From positions 14,373,501 to 14,437,500 of the forward strand of contig NC_091107.1 in NCBI RefSeq assembly GCF_024713975.1: DNA of 64,000 nt, written 5' to 3'. Below are positions 1 to 13,020 of this stretch, in pieces. Origin of the DNA: Paralichthys olivaceus (taxonomy: Eukaryota > Chordata > Actinopteri > Pleuronectiformes > Paralichthyidae). Under the pieces are notes generated by a model. It searched no databases. It saw only the letters and a list, made by a program, of their open reading frames with translations, and was not told the origin of the DNA. Position 1 is the stretch's first letter. Every line of letters starts with the position of its first letter. A program made the position numbers and the translations under genes.

Positions 1-791
1 AAGCAAACATTTTTTGGGAGCCACTAGTCGAATTCTAGAAAAGGAAGAGTTTACTTTGAAAGCAAGTACAATCTGTAGCGTCAGAAAAAATGTATCAATA
101 TAGCAGTATAAATATTAAAAACTCAAATAAATTACAAGTAAAAGTTCTGAGTAAATGTACTCTCTACCACTGCTGTCAGGCTGAGCTTCAATGACCACAC
201 TTCCTATTGTTCCTATATATTCATTAAAAACTCACTATAGGCCAGATTTTCTAATTCACTCTCTTTATCAGTTCTTACAGAATCATAATGGAACGTTTGT
301 GTGTGTGTGTGAGAAATATACCAGTACACCATCTCAGACTTGACTGATAAAACAACCAAACTAAATTCCTCTCGCATCATGTAAGACCATTAAAAGTGTA
401 AATAGGTGGACTCATCATACTTTACAGTTCAGACCCTCTGATGACATTATTTAATTTCAAAATAATCACATTTGCAGTGAGACGAATGAGGCAACAACTT
501 TATTTAATTCCTAATTTTTCAGTGGTTTTGGCTCCTTTCTGCCCTCCGACACCTCGGCTGGCATTAAAATAATTTATCTCATCTACAGAGCATATTAACT
601 TCATTATGAACTGCTGTTATGCAAATTAGCCCAAGACTCTTCAGACGAACCCCTCTGACTTCATGAACTGTTCGGAATGAAGATTTTGAAATTAAACTCA
701 TTCATGGCGGCTAAGAGGTTTATATCCCTACTGAACTGAACCCTAATGTAATCCCATATATGCAGAGCTCCTGTGAGCTGATCCCCCTCAC
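1..791. other. Presumed intron of the left-hand minus-strand gene
   Basis: This stretch lies downstream, on the minus strand, of the donor site at 790-791 and so should be intron of the unidentified gene that leaves the window to the left. It is AT-rich with a short GT run near 297-311. No further exon with convincing splice sites was recognised. Confidence 0.4.
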
Positions 792-1039
792 CTCTTTTTG
801 CTTCCCTCTTGGTCCCTCTGCCTCCAGTCCAAACGGCTCTTACGATACAGCAGGTTCATGTCGCTGCGGGGTCGCTCCTCCTCGCACCCGATCACAGTGC
901 AGTGTAGCTGCTTGCTTCGCCTCTCTATGTCACGCAGGAAATGCTCGACTGCCACATCCTGGGCTGAGCCAGAGCTCATGGTATAGAAGAAGACTCTGGA
1001 GAGGGGGACGTATGGCAGAGGCGGCCTCCTCCAACTCAC
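792..1039 (-). CDS. First coding exon of an unidentified minus-strand gene
   Basis: A 248-nt open exon. On the minus strand it is preceded by a pyrimidine-rich acceptor (TTTCTTCTTGTTTAG) and followed by a GTGAGG donor after AAG-AG, leaving phase 2. The open frame runs through the whole exon. The likely start is the ATG at 979-977, in good context (ACC before ATG), giving an N-terminus that opens MSSGSAQDV and continues with a charged region rich in Arg, Glu and Lys that includes HFLRDIERR and LLYRKSRLDW. No signal peptide or membrane segment is visible, so a cytosolic or nuclear protein is likely. I do not recognise the family. If translation began further upstream, the sequence before that Met (for example PLPYVPLSRVFFYT) would also be coding. 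The GC-rich non-coding exon near 16.8-17.1 kb with a good minus-strand donor is the best candidate for exon 1. The rest of the gene lies left of the window. Confidence 0.6.
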
Positions 1040-3370
1040 CTAAACAAGAAGAAACAAGGGCAATGTTTCAGCTCATTAATCATTAAAAAACATGTTGAAC
1101 TGCTTCCCTGGGCTTCAACATTGTAATGTGGCGACACACTCTGAAACCCAGATAACCCCCGAAAGAACTGGCCGAACTTAAGGGGAGTCATAGCTTATCA
1201 TTCTCTCTCTGTCATAACAAACAGTCCTGCCCATTACTCCAACTGGCAGCCTTCAGAGCAGAGACAAGGTGATGCATGGTGATGGAGGGCACAGTTTTGT
1301 TTACGCTTACCTCGAGTGTATCACATGAAAACTATTTATTCTTTCATTATCCAGTTATGAATATTTGAGTAAGCATGGTAACTCAGCTGCAGAGCGTCAC
1401 TGGCTGCAGGCCCTGGGATGGCCTAGCTAAGCCTGTCTGCTAGCCAGACGGTAATGTGGTTTGTCATATGTAGCGCATGAACAACTTCACGCTCACCCCA
1501 TGAGAAGTCAGGCTTGTTGTGGGGCAGATATCTGAGAATACAGTATTTTCATGGTGGAGAATGTGAGTGTGCGATGCAATTGGCTGAGAGAAGCACAGCT
1601 GTCAGCTGATGCGTGTTTACAGAGGGTTTTTTCCCTCGTCATGAACAGAAACAGGGCTTGAATGTTTGTGTTTTTTTGGTAGTGGACACTGGAGCATTAT
1701 TGTCGCTGCTTCTGGCATCAGTTTGTTTTGAACTGAACACCATTGCTGATTAACGCAAGTCAAGCAGTCACTTTCATGAGATGCAATAAGTCAATGGTCA
1801 GGTTTTCAGTCTCAAAGAAAAATAAAGGAAAAATATCCAAAGGAAAGTGTGTCAACTTGTTGATATATATATATATATTTAAATCACTAGCTTGCATTCA
1901 CATGTTACAATGGAACAGCATGCCAGTCCAGGGTAATGAGCTCTAAAAGCATTCATGTCTCAGGATAAAAGCAGCATGAAATATGAATAAAAAATATATA
2001 ACATTTACATTTTCTAGCTATTCTAATTCTGTGCATATTCAGAACCACTTAAACCTCCAGCTACAGAGCATGTTCACTGCTATTATAAATCTCATGCATG
2101 CTTCACTATTGAGGACACAAAAAAAAACAAGAACACATTGATAGCATCAGGCACTGTCTCCTGGGCCAGGCAGCATGTTGAGCTGTGTAGCTGTGTGTGA
2201 TTCTTTTGTCACGGCTCAGCGTGTCATCCAGTGTGTCAGCGTGGTCACTGCTATTCTTGTATCATCGCAGCCCCGGCCACAACCTCGACCACTGCCGCCG
2301 CCATGCTTGCTGACTCAATGTTAATTAGGTTAGGGAGCTGCGACTGTAGGTTGGGATTCTGTTAACGGGAGCTTTGATTTGGGTTTCTAGGATCTGGCAG
2401 CTGAGCAGGCAGCCCTGCAATTGTCGCATTACATGCAGTGGGTTGCTGTGCAATTATCTGAGCTGACAAGAGCAGGAGATCTCTGTCTTACAACTGCAGA
2501 CAGGCTCGTCTCAAACTGGGCAACAAACATCATTTTTTACAGACACACAAAACATGGAGCACACCGATACAAGTTGGCTGTGATCTAAAGTGTTCCCTAG
2601 AGTCGCTCTCAATCCCAAATAGATTCCAAGCATTTAACGAGTTGTTTCAGGAGCATCTGTAGGGTCAGAAGTCACTTCAACTCCTCATTAGAAGCAGGAG
2701 GCAGATGGAGCTATGATTCATACAACGCAATCGGTATGCAGAGCTGCAGACTACTCATTCATGCACATAAGCAAACAGATCACACACACACATACTCAAA
2801 TCCCCCCAATACATGCTAAACACATGCATACACACATGGTGTAAAAAATTAATTACAAATGCTCAGCAGTTGATTTAGAGTGTGACTTACTGATGATAGG
2901 GAATTTAAATCATTAGAACATCAACCTAAAATTTAAAAAAAAATTTGTGCATAAGAAAAAAAAGCATGATGTTCGACCATACATTTAAGTGTCTGAATTT
3001 AACGCTTCTGGAACACTTTGTGCTGCAGCCCTCAGCCCTCCAGCCTTCACCTCAGCGGACAGGGTTCTGTAGTGTTCCTGCGCCTCACTATGAGCGAGGC
3101 GTAACGCTGCAGAGTGGAGGGGAACATCGCAGCACAGCACTGACCTGGCCTTCATGTAGGGGGCAGTATCTCTACAGAACACATCCAAAATACCTATTTA
3201 ACTAGAATAGCACTCATTAGAGCACATACCTCCACTTAGGTCCAACAGTCCCCCCTTAAATATGTTCCCTTAATTTTTTTTATTTAGATACATGATATAT
3301 TATTTGGGAAAAAAATATGAAAAAACACTCTGTCTTACAATGTTAGGTGGGTTTCTTCACTGACCCCTAC

Positions 3371-3692
3371 CTCAGGTTCAGTGTGTAGAATTTAGTGACA
3401 GCTAGTGGTGAAGTTTCATGTTGCAGCCAAACACCCCTCACCTCACTCTCCCCTTCTAAACATGAAAGAGGTGTTTAATTTGTCGAGTCTGGGCTACTGT
3501 TAAAAACATTGCGGCCTCCGTAGAGAGGACCCACTCTCGATGTAAATATAAAGTATATAAATATAAAGGACCCATTTTAGATTAAAGAAAACAACAATTG
3601 TCCAATTTAGATGAAACACACTAGGATTTTTTTATATTCAATTTCTGCTGATAAATCTCTTTCACCTGAATCTTACACACTGGACATTTAAA
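3371..3692. mobile_element. Short terminal-inverted-repeat element (MITE-like), copy 1
   Basis: The left end (GGTTCAGTGTGTAGAATTTA) is an inverted match to the right end, which reads CTGAATCTTACACACTGGAC near 3666-3686. The interior lacks a transposase frame. A second copy lies at about 41454-41780. The structure fits a non-autonomous DNA transposon; the same sequence type is common in teleosts. Confidence 0.6.
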
Positions 3693-3757
3693 TGTGGTTT
3701 CATGAGGGGACTGTTGGTCCTCGGTGGTTGTGTGCTCTACTGAGTGTCATTCTGGTA
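3693..3757 (+). repeat. 3' fragment of interspersed repeat family A
   Basis: It matches the end of the fuller copy at 3996-4340: a GGGGACTGTTGG block followed by GTGTGCTCTACTGAGTG. It abuts the inverted-repeat element just upstream. Confidence 0.5.
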
Positions 3758-3995
3758 TATACATGTATTTGCCTTTGCAAAGCTGCTTGAATAGAATCAA
3801 TTCAATTTTAGGGGCAGATACAGCTGAACATGTTTATAAAGACATCATCTTCTGCAAATCCATCCCTCGGACTAACAATCTACTCAAGTCTGTTAGTGTA
3901 TTACTACATCCAAACTTTGCACCTTAGAAGTGACAGTAAGTAAGGTCAGTAGGAAATAGGATTTTGTGCATGAACAGATGTTTACAGATCACTCT

Positions 3996-4340
3996 GCCAA
4001 AGAGGTTATGTTTTCATCCAAGCCCGTTTGTTTGTTGGTTTCCATGTTTGTATTCTTAGCAGGATTACTCAAAAAAACACTTATCAGATTTTCAGTGAAA
4101 CTTGTTGGAAGGATGTGGTATGGGTCAGGGAAGAAGCCATTAAATTTTGGTGCTTATCGGAATCAGTGACGGATCCAGGAAGTTTTCCAAGTAAATAATT
4201 AATTGATCGGGAAAAAAATCAGGTACATTTTGGGAAGTGATATCTATGAGTGTGTGAAATTTTGTGCAGCTTGATTGAATTTAAGGGGATTGTTGGCCCT
4301 TGATGGAGGTGTGCGCTCTACCATTCTAGTAAGTGATGTA
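3996..4340 (+). repeat. Interspersed repeat family A, near-full copy
   Basis: The copy shows the family landmarks in order: GAGGTTATGTTTTCATC, a TTTGTTTGTTGG run, AGCAGGATTACTCAAAAA, GGAAGGATGTGGTATGGGTC, a CATTAAATTTTGG block, ATCTATGAGTGTGTG, and a closing GGGGATTGTTGGCC. Related copies in this window lie at 3693, 6170 (reverse), 20047, 21850, 24285 and 38120. The family is widespread in fish genomes; its class is not clear from the sequence. Confidence 0.6.
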
Positions 4341-5636
4341 CTTTTCTATATTTTGAAAACACAAGATATTGCCCTATGCCTGGGTTTATTCAGTTTCTCC
4401 CTAAAATCAGAGCCATTTCTGTCGAACCACTGTGCAGAATCATATCTCAACCATGTAGCCATATAACACAACACAGTCAGCGCGCTGCAACCAGACACAC
4501 CGCTGCAGCTCAGCAAGAAGGAGTAAGAGGCAGAGGGGAAGCTGCGTACAAGGAAAGAGCAAAATGTTCAGGGGAGGAATGAGCAGCTTGAGACGCACAC
4601 GGCTAGAGCAAAGGAAGGATCGTGGCTGAAGGAAATGAGACAGAAGGGGGCAAAGGAGAAAAAAGGGGGAACCCATAAATTGAGTCATAAAGGGATCACC
4701 CAAGCTGGAGATACACAGGATCCAGCTGAAAACAGACTGGAGACAGGCTGAGGGAATATCAAAGCTGGGAATATGAGAATGGCGGGAATAAGCAAATGGA
4801 GGCAAGTGCGAGGCGGAGAGGATAGAAAAACATTGAAAGGCAGCCAGACTACAAGAATGGGGGAGGGAGGTGAAATCAAGCCTCTTACACTAGTCGCTGT
4901 GTGTGGTCTCCTAGCAACACTGTCAGCCATGCATCTCTTCCTTAGCTACTGAATATGCACAAAGCAGGATGTCAGTCTCATCATACGTGATGTACCCGGG
5001 GTTAAACTCCTGGGCCACTGCATTTGTAGGTACCTGCACCTCAGAAGTGACGGAAGAATCTGTATATCAAATAGAAAACATGTGACCCTGTTGCTAACAT
5101 TAATGATCTACTGAGCAACATTGAGAAATTACATGGCCCCCTACTTTTTTAATGTTTTCAGTGTCAGCTGTATTTCACTTTAGCTGCTGTGTGAAATTAG
5201 CAAGGCAAATATTTAGCACAAACCTCAGATTAATGTGTTTGCAGTAGAGTAACATTTTATTACCTGTAACAGGGGAATTGGGCATTAAAGTGAAATATAA
5301 GAGCTTGCATTTGGAGAATATCTGCAGCTACTAGAACATGGACTCTATTAAATCATAGCTGGTTCCTCTCAAAGAAAATCACAGATTTACTTGCAAATGT
5401 GTTTCTTTTCAAACTTCCACATGCGCCTGATAGTGAGACCAAAACCATCATACAGATAATAATTCAGTAGATAAACATGGCTCATTGCTTCTTTCAGGCT
5501 TAAACCCATGTAGGTTTTTGTATGAGACAGCTACATGGCTCTGATGACCTAATGTGTCCCATCACACTGCTGACTACATGCACATCCGATTTTTCTTTTT
5601 GTTTGAGACATTTTACCAAATACCCTGCAATAAGCT

Positions 5637-5725
5637 CGGGACCTATCAAGGGCGTACCCTGCTTCTCCTCAAATGTCCCCACGACCCGCAAAGGATAAGC
5701 GATATAGATAATGGATGGATGGAAT
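5637..5725 (+). repeat. 3' tail of a common fish interspersed repeat ending in ATGGATGG
   Basis: The core GACCCGCAAAGGATAAGCG, then ATATAGATAATGGATGGATGG, is the recognisable tail of a very common teleost repeat, probably LINE-derived. A reverse-oriented relative lies at 10525-10805. Confidence 0.55.
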
Positions 5726-6169
5726 AACCCGTAAACAGCAGAGGCGTGTGTGACGTGACAAGATGCATCATTTCATCACAGTGAAATGGCTGACAAAGCA
5801 GAACCAGCCTTCAGTGTATAAATGTGAAGCAGGGCTGAGAACGAAGGCCCATAGAGGCTTTGTTTGCTTGTCTCACAACCTTGATGATGTTATTTTGTAA
5901 CATGAACATATGGATGAAATCTACTTCCTCACATTCAAATGCTCATATTTGATCTGAGACAATGCACAGCATGGGCAATTACTGCAAATATGGGTCATCA
6001 TTATGATCGTAACAATGATGATGACTATTGTGAACATAAATAACCATGGTATACAAACAAAGAAATGTAATAGAGGGATACTATCTTACAGTAGGAAATC
6101 GTATAAGACCCAACAGGCCGCTTAAATTCTATTAAGACGTAACAGATTACACACACTCAGGATGTTACT

Positions 6170-6400
6170 TCCCCTTTATGTCTGACGTTTTTCACCAAGA
6201 TCCATGAATCAGTCCCTGGAAAAATCTGTGAAAATGTCAGCAATCGCCCTATCTCACAATGTTCAAGAAAGAGAAACAGAATTCCTGGATCTGCACCGTA
6301 AATGTATGGGTTCTTTCTTGACCCATATCTCATCCTTCCACAAAGTCTGGTGGTAATCCCTTTAGTAGTTTTTTCTGTATTCCTGCTAACTAACAAAATA
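6170..6400 (-). repeat. Interspersed repeat family A, reverse copy
   Basis: Read on the minus strand it contains the family landmarks, including a GGAAGGATGAGATATGGGTC block and the region around GGATCCAGGAATT. The first third (TTATGTTTTCATC) is missing or degenerate. Confidence 0.5.
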
Positions 6401-6418
6401 TTACATCAAAGGAAAAGG

Positions 6419-6892
6419 TTTGACATTTTGGAACTTATGTTCTCTTGCAGGGAGTTGGATGAGACGATTGATGCCAGTTAGCTTAGCTTAGTACAAAGAC
6501 TAGAACGGAGGGGAAAGAGTGAGTCTGACTGTGTCAAAGTGTAACAAAATAAATAACATGATGTCTTTTGTTTGATAAGTACAAAAAACGTAATATATGT
6601 GGTGATGCAGTGGGATATTTGGATATATGTCAGACTATTTTTGGCTACTGATGCTGTGACTTCTTATCGTCTCTGCTGGTGGTCTGGTAACTTTTTGTAC
6701 AGATACATAAACAAAGATACAGCTTAGAGAGTAACTAGCTGTTTCCCCCTGTTTTTAGTCAGTGTGCTAAGCTAAGTTAGCCAGCTACTAACAGTACCTT
6801 CATAGTGTATATGAAAATGATGTTTGTCTTCTCATCTAAGTTCTTGGCTAAATTAAGAGACCATAAGCTTATTTTTCGAAAATGTCAAAATA
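6419..6892. mobile_element. Non-autonomous element with inverted ends
   Basis: The left end TTTGACATTTTGG is an inverted match to the right end, which reads CGAAAATGTCAAAA. Inside are duplicated TTAGCTTAGCTTAG-type blocks near 6480 and a CTAAGCTAAGTTAGCC block near 6768, in opposite orientation. No transposase is encoded. The structure is that of a MITE-like or palindromic element, a type common in teleosts. Confidence 0.5.
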
Positions 6893-8035
6893 CATTACTC
6901 ACAGTTCTACTGAATCTTTGTAATCTGAATATTTAAACAACAAAAGTACAGTAAATAAACTGAAAATAAATAATGCAGAGTGTGCTGCGAAAAAGTGACT
7001 TGTTGGATTTACATAAGAAAACTTTGTGCCGACAAAAAAACGAACATGCTCGCAAGAGATGATAATGGCCAGATGTCTCACACTTCCTGCTCACACAAGC
7101 TCAACTTGCAGCGAGAGATACTGTGCTAAAAATTGGGCCCGACGGATAATTTATGCTCTATCACACTGTTTACGATTACCATTTACCAGAACTGTTCTCT
7201 TGTGGACAGGATATCTCTTAATGCATCTGAACACAGACACACTCAAACATTTCAGAACATGCACAGTATCACTATCAATAATATAGTGTAGGGTTCACCT
7301 ACTGTCGATGGTGGTAAACTGCAGCCTATTAAGGATACATGAGTTAAATTTGCTTAATTTTCTTACAGGACGACACTGTGTTTGATGTTTCTGTTTTGGG
7401 TTCTAATGCCATGTCTGTTTATTTGAAGAGCTGAGCTTTTGAACCTCTTAAGACCAAAAACCTTGAAAAGTTTTGATCTCTGCAGCCCAGAAAACATTTG
7501 AAGCAACATATTGCTTAGTGGGTTTTCACACGCCGGCTACGACACAAGCAAACCAAGCAACAGTCATCTGAGGTAAAATCCTCCCTTGCTCAAGCCCGTC
7601 TCTGTCTCACTGTTGTGTGCACGGCGACACAAGCAACCAGCCAGATGCTACTGGTGGTTTACTGTTACTGGCAGTTGCTATGGGAGTCCTCCTCTCCTTC
7701 CTTTATGTTGTTTTCTTCACTATCATTGGCTTCAGGTCGCTCCTCTAATCTCCAGATACAGAAAAATTGTTGATATTCTGATTTACAAACAAAGCTCAAA
7801 GGCAGTGTGCTAATCTGAAAAATGAAAAACAAAAACAACCTGTGAGCATTTTTCTTCCCGCCTGATTAACATGCATTTCAAAGTGTGTTGTCTTAAGTAG
7901 AACTTTGAGATTACTCAAATATTTCCTGTCTCTGTGTCTTTTTCCTCTCTCTTTATGTACGGCTGTTGTGTGCTGAATGCTCAACAATATTGCATTGTGC
8001 AGTGAAAAGCCTGTGGCTGATGAGGATGGACAGGA

Positions 8036-8074
8036 GGCGGAGGAGGAGGAGGAGGAGGAGGAGGAAGAGGAAGA
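8036..8074 (+). repeat. GAG/GAA purine microsatellite
   Basis: An almost pure run of GAG and GAA triplets. It accounts for the poly-Glu frame seen there. Confidence 0.85.
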
Positions 8075-10524
8075 TGTAGGAGCTGATGTATCACTCCAGG
8101 CCAGGGGGTGGAAGAGAGGCGGAGAGGAATTTTGCAGAATTTTTCTCTTGACCTCTTTCTCGTGTTTTGGAATAAAAACAAAACCTCAGTATGAACACAT
8201 TCAGATCAAATCCTAACAACAAGCTGCGTCATTCAACAAAAAAACTGGAGGTCAAAAACCCAAACACACTCCTTTAAATATACATGCACAGGACACTTCA
8301 CACACTTTGGATTCTCCTCCTTGGCGTTGTACAAACTGAGTGACCACTAAATCTTTCATGAACTGCAACCAAAAATATCCCACAAAAAAGCTTTCGCTGT
8401 TCCGCTCCTTGCCCCGTGCTACCAGGACACAGCCTCGGGCCACAGCAAGCTTACAGAGGTGCTCGATGTTTGTCTCAGCTCGACACCTTTTCTGCCAACA
8501 AATGTATCTATTACTGTCTATTACGGCATGCGTGTGCATAAGTAACCATCTTTACAACACGTGAGGCATGAATAGTTCAAAAGTGAAGCGCTGTTGGTTC
8601 CGAGTTTGTAACCTGCTATCAAGTCAATACAAACATAAATAAACACCTTGTTTCCCACCTAAGCTTGCCCTTGCCTTTATCATCTTCTGCTGGAATCTGC
8701 AGTAACCAAGGTGACCCATTGCACTTAGCAGGACACTTACAGCCCTTATACAACACTGGATTGATTTTCATTCAGTCTTTGCTGTTTACTCTCTCTATTG
8801 CACACATAAGGTTCAAAATGTTGGGGAAATACTACATCATATCACAGAATAACGAAGCACCCATGGAGGCAGACTTTGCCCTGGGAACGACAGACTTTGA
8901 GAGACAAAGAGGAAAAAAAGAAAAGAAGATTGAGCAGCGGAACCAAAGGAACGCCATGTGCTGGGTACTCCAAACGTGTGCAGAATGAGCTGTGCCGCTG
9001 GATGTGGTATAAGGAGTGCAAAAAAATTGCTGCGTTCAAATGTTTCTGCAGGGCTCCCTCATGATAGTGTGTCTTTCAAAAAAAATAAAAAATATTCAGC
9101 ATTGCACATAAGCAAACTCTGAGTTTGTCCACTGTATTAAGTCTCTATTTTGTTTGATCTTTGTATTTGGCTGCTGAATCCCAGACAGTGAGGTATAGTG
9201 CTGCGGGGAAAAGAGCGAGAATTGAAAAAGCCCCTTCGTGCTCGTGCATGAGGGGAAGAGCTCCTCTGTACAGCTGCACACGCTTCACTGAGCCAGTTAC
9301 CCTCCCTGACCAGGATCTGACTTATTTTAGATGTGGATTACCTAGCAATATTGCCTTCCCTTCCTCCCCTGACAGTTTCTTCAGTTTTAAAGAATTTCAT
9401 CTTTAGAAAACTTTAATTTATGTAATGATGCTGCAGTGCACTTTAGAGCCGAGCTGCATGTTTAAAACATGGAAGTAAGAAATCTCTAATGTTTTCTCAT
9501 GCTATACAACCCCTGCAGACCATATGAACCAGAGCTGAACCGGTTTTCTGACTACTGCTTCTAATTCCAGAGTCGTTATTTGATTCACCCATTAAAAGCT
9601 AAAAACATCATAGCCTGCAGCAGTATAGGCTGTCCCTGCCCCTAAATGACAAACCTCATAAACTATTCAGCAACAAATTAAGCAAAGCCCAATAGCCCAG
9701 AGTGAAACAAGGATCAGCTGAACATCACACTTAAAACGAGACATGATTTGCCTCACAGCAGCTTGTAGAGGGCTTGACTCATAACTTTCTCCTTGTACTT
9801 GCTGCCTCAGAAAGCCAAAGTACCAGGAAAGTAACACGAACAACTGGCTGATTATGGAAAGAAAAAAATCAAATAAATACTTCACATACACAAGAAAAAA
9901 AATCGGAATTGTCTGAATAAATCACGTTGATTCTATTATCATAAACCTTGCAGAGCTGCCTTTTGATTGAAAGATGAAGCCGCGTGCGTTGGTGTGATTT
10001 GCAAAGCCAGGTATGGGCCACAAGTGGTCTCCCAGCATTTGAATCATCCTACTCCTTGTGCTCAAAATCCCCTGGATAAGCGAGTCATAGTGTAGGCTGC
10101 ACAGGATAAGCACACACGCACACATGCCCACACACAACTCTCCCACTCATTCACTTCATCACATACAGATCACGTCTCTTATGGCCTGGGCATTTGTACC
10201 CCACTGTGTTTACGAGCATGATAGAAAACACAGGATGAGAGATTTTTTTTAAACGTATTTCAATAGCATCAAGAGTTTGTGCGACAACTTTAATTGCTCG
10301 TTAAGAATTTACACCGACACTGCTGAGGGTTTTCTTTTTTATATGTGAATAAAATCACACGAGGCACTTTGGAGAATTGTTGGAAATCAGTAACGAAGAC
10401 GTCTAAGAGCATTTTCACAGTCTGCACAGCGGGCTGAGAAGCAAGACAATCGGTAAAATGTAGAGGTTCATTGGCCTTACAGGTGTGACAGGCAGGTTTT
10501 CAGCTCAGAGTCTCACCCGAGCAA

Positions 10525-10805
10525 TTCCTATTCCTGTCATTCCTGCTGTTCGCCGCGCTATCTATACCGCTTATCCTTTTAAGTTTGGCGGGCGGGCTGA
10601 AGAGGTTTGGACAGGTCACCAGCGTAATGCGGAGCCCACATACAGAGACGAACAAGCATTCACACCTATGGTCAAATTAGGGTTTCCAATTAATCCAACC
10701 TTACGCATACACAGGAGAACATGCTAACTCCACACAAAAAGACCACTGGTCAAACTTCAAACCCTCTTGTTGTGAGGTGACTTTGCTAACTATTGCACCA
10801 CTGTG
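10525..10805 (-). repeat. Reverse copy of the common fish repeat also seen at 5637
   Basis: It contains CTATCTATACCGCTTATCC, GGACAGGTCACCAGCG, ATTCACACCTATGGTC, GGAGAACATGCTAACTCC and a closing block with TTGTGAGGTGAC and TTGCACCACTGTG. This is the typical block order of a ubiquitous teleost repeat, reverse oriented relative to its ATGGATGG tail. Confidence 0.65.
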
Positions 10806-10941
10806 TCACCTTCTCTGAAGTAGCATCGTTAATTTGACAACAATTGTGTAAGAAAATGCAAGTTTGAATGTATCACTTGGATTTTCAACTTAACTTACCC
10901 GATGACATCAATTGGCAATAGGCATTAATTAGTGCGGTAGA

Positions 10942-11325
10942 ACGTACAAGGGATATTCTCCATCTTGTCCTATTTTCAAAAATGAGAAAGCATGTAGTTT
11001 AGAAAGACATAGAGGTAATGATGTCTGATCTACTCAGCGGGCCACCTGGCTTTCATAGTGCTGCCATATACAGTAAGCCAGCAGCCAGTCAGATTTACCT
11101 TAAGCCTCAGCGTACCCTCAAGTTCGGCCTGTATCATTGATTACAAGGCCAAAATACTTAATGACGCTCAGGTGCACAACTGAGGTTATGTCTCTAACAT
11201 CCGCTGGTGGCCACTAACACCTGCTAACTACCTCTGGTAGTTTGTAACCTAAATTGTGCAGAGGACCTTCAAGCGTACAAGGGATATTCAACATCTTGTC
11301 CTATATTCCAAATACCGAATATTGA
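10942..11325 (+). repeat. Two direct repeats about 330 bp apart
   Basis: A block reading GTACAAGGGATATTC then CATCTTGTCCTAT occurs near 10944 and again near 11275. The sequence between is not otherwise recognised. It may be a duplication or the ends of an old element. Confidence 0.4.
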
Positions 11326-12867
11326 AACTCATTACAGGGCTATTCATGCAGTAAAAATAATTCCTAAACAAAATTGGAGAGTTGTGTCTATATCAGAGAT
11401 GCCATATAGATAAAAACAACCCTCTATAAAACCATTTCTGATCTATATGAGTGCAGAATATAGGTTTGGCTCCAAAACCCCAGAAACAACCAGAGTCTCT
11501 GTATCAGTGAGTAAAGGTTGAGCTGCAGATTTCCTTTTGCTACCACCCAGTCAAGCAGCCGGACTTCTTTTCAGTACAAATGGAGATTGCTCTGACATTT
11601 ACAACACACATAAGTATCTGAAGTCACTGCGCACAACCACCTATTTCACACACTGTTGCTGAACCCGGAGTTTTTGCTGGTTTACTGTGACCTTTCGGAA
11701 TGTCGCAAACGATGAATTACCACAGTGAGATGCTTCAAAGACCATTATGCTCCACATCAGTTTCAGACCCGTGTCTCCACATGACACAGTGAGAATTAGG
11801 ACAGTGTTGTTTACGGAACACTATGTATATGTCTCACTGTTTGCAACTTCACTGTCACAACCATTACATTGCTACCTGCTAATAATTTAGTGAACATTTT
11901 CACGGCCTCCTGAAGGTCTTTAGAATAAATGTGGCACATTAATGAGAATGGGGACATTAACACAAGATGCTGGACCACTTCCACATCCATTTATGCATGC
12001 CTCGACATGTATAATTCAAAACTGAGCTACAGTCTTAATTCAAGAACCTGCCAATTGCTTTTCTCAAATAATGACACCGATATGACTTTCTTTGGTGCTT
12101 TTTGAGGATAAAAAACGATGAATGGCACAGATAAATATCTGTAAATATATTTATTTTCTGTTGCAAATACAAGTTCTCTGTGTGGAAGAGACTGCATGGA
12201 CAGAGATAAATACTCAAGGTGGTCATTAACATGGCTTCAGACGAGGACCTCTTTGCCTACAAGAGAGGAGGAACTGTTGGTTCCCAACTTTATTTATTTT
12301 GCATGGTACCATGCAAATGACTACGGAAGGTTTAATGAGAAGAAAACAGGGGAATGAACAAAGATGAGTTGCCTCAAGGATATCATTACCACACATCATT
12401 ACTCTTGACTACACACCGCAGCAGAGACTGGCTGCTGTAAGACACTTACAGCCCAGAATGGAAGCATTTAAAGGGAACATTGAATCTGGATTTGCACTGG
12501 CTAATTTGGCCACATAGGTCCCCAGACATCCGTCGGTCAGACAAGGGATGTGCATGTATGACCTTTCACAGTCTGGAGCACGCTGCGCGCCAAAATTGTG
12601 CACTAACAGGGCTGCAGCGGTAGCTTCTAAACACAGCAATATGGAGTCAGTGGTCATTTAGAGAGCAAAAGCATCCCTTCCCTTCCTCCCTCCTCAGAAG
12701 GTCCAGTTCGTCAAGGTCGCAGCAGAGATTTTTTCTTTTGTCAGACGCTGCATTAAATGCTTAGCAGGAAAAAAAAAGAAAGTCATGAGACCAAAATAAA
12801 TGGCAATCATTTCCGAAGTAGAGAGGACAATCAGAATGCCATTATTCTGTACGGGATTACATTTTTT

Positions 12868-13020
12868 TCTCTCTCTTTATTGGACAGTTTGAGTAAAGAG
12901 CCAGGAGAGACAGAAGACAAAGGGGGGTGATATCTAACAATGTCCAAGACTGGATTTGTACCCAGGGTATGGCTGGTAAATGGCATGCCCTTTAATCAAG
13001 GAGCTACCAGAGGCAACCTT
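12868..13020 (+). repeat. Short interspersed repeat resembling a common teleost element
   Basis: It runs from CTCTTTATTGGACAGTTTGA through a GACTGGATTTGTACCCAGG block to GGAGCTACCAGAGGC. The block order is that of a repeat frequent in percomorph fishes. The class is uncertain. Confidence 0.4.

Noticed and set aside
7977-8216. Poly-Glu and poly-Pro frames
   Set aside because: They translate a GAG/GAA purine run and lack flanking conserved sequence.
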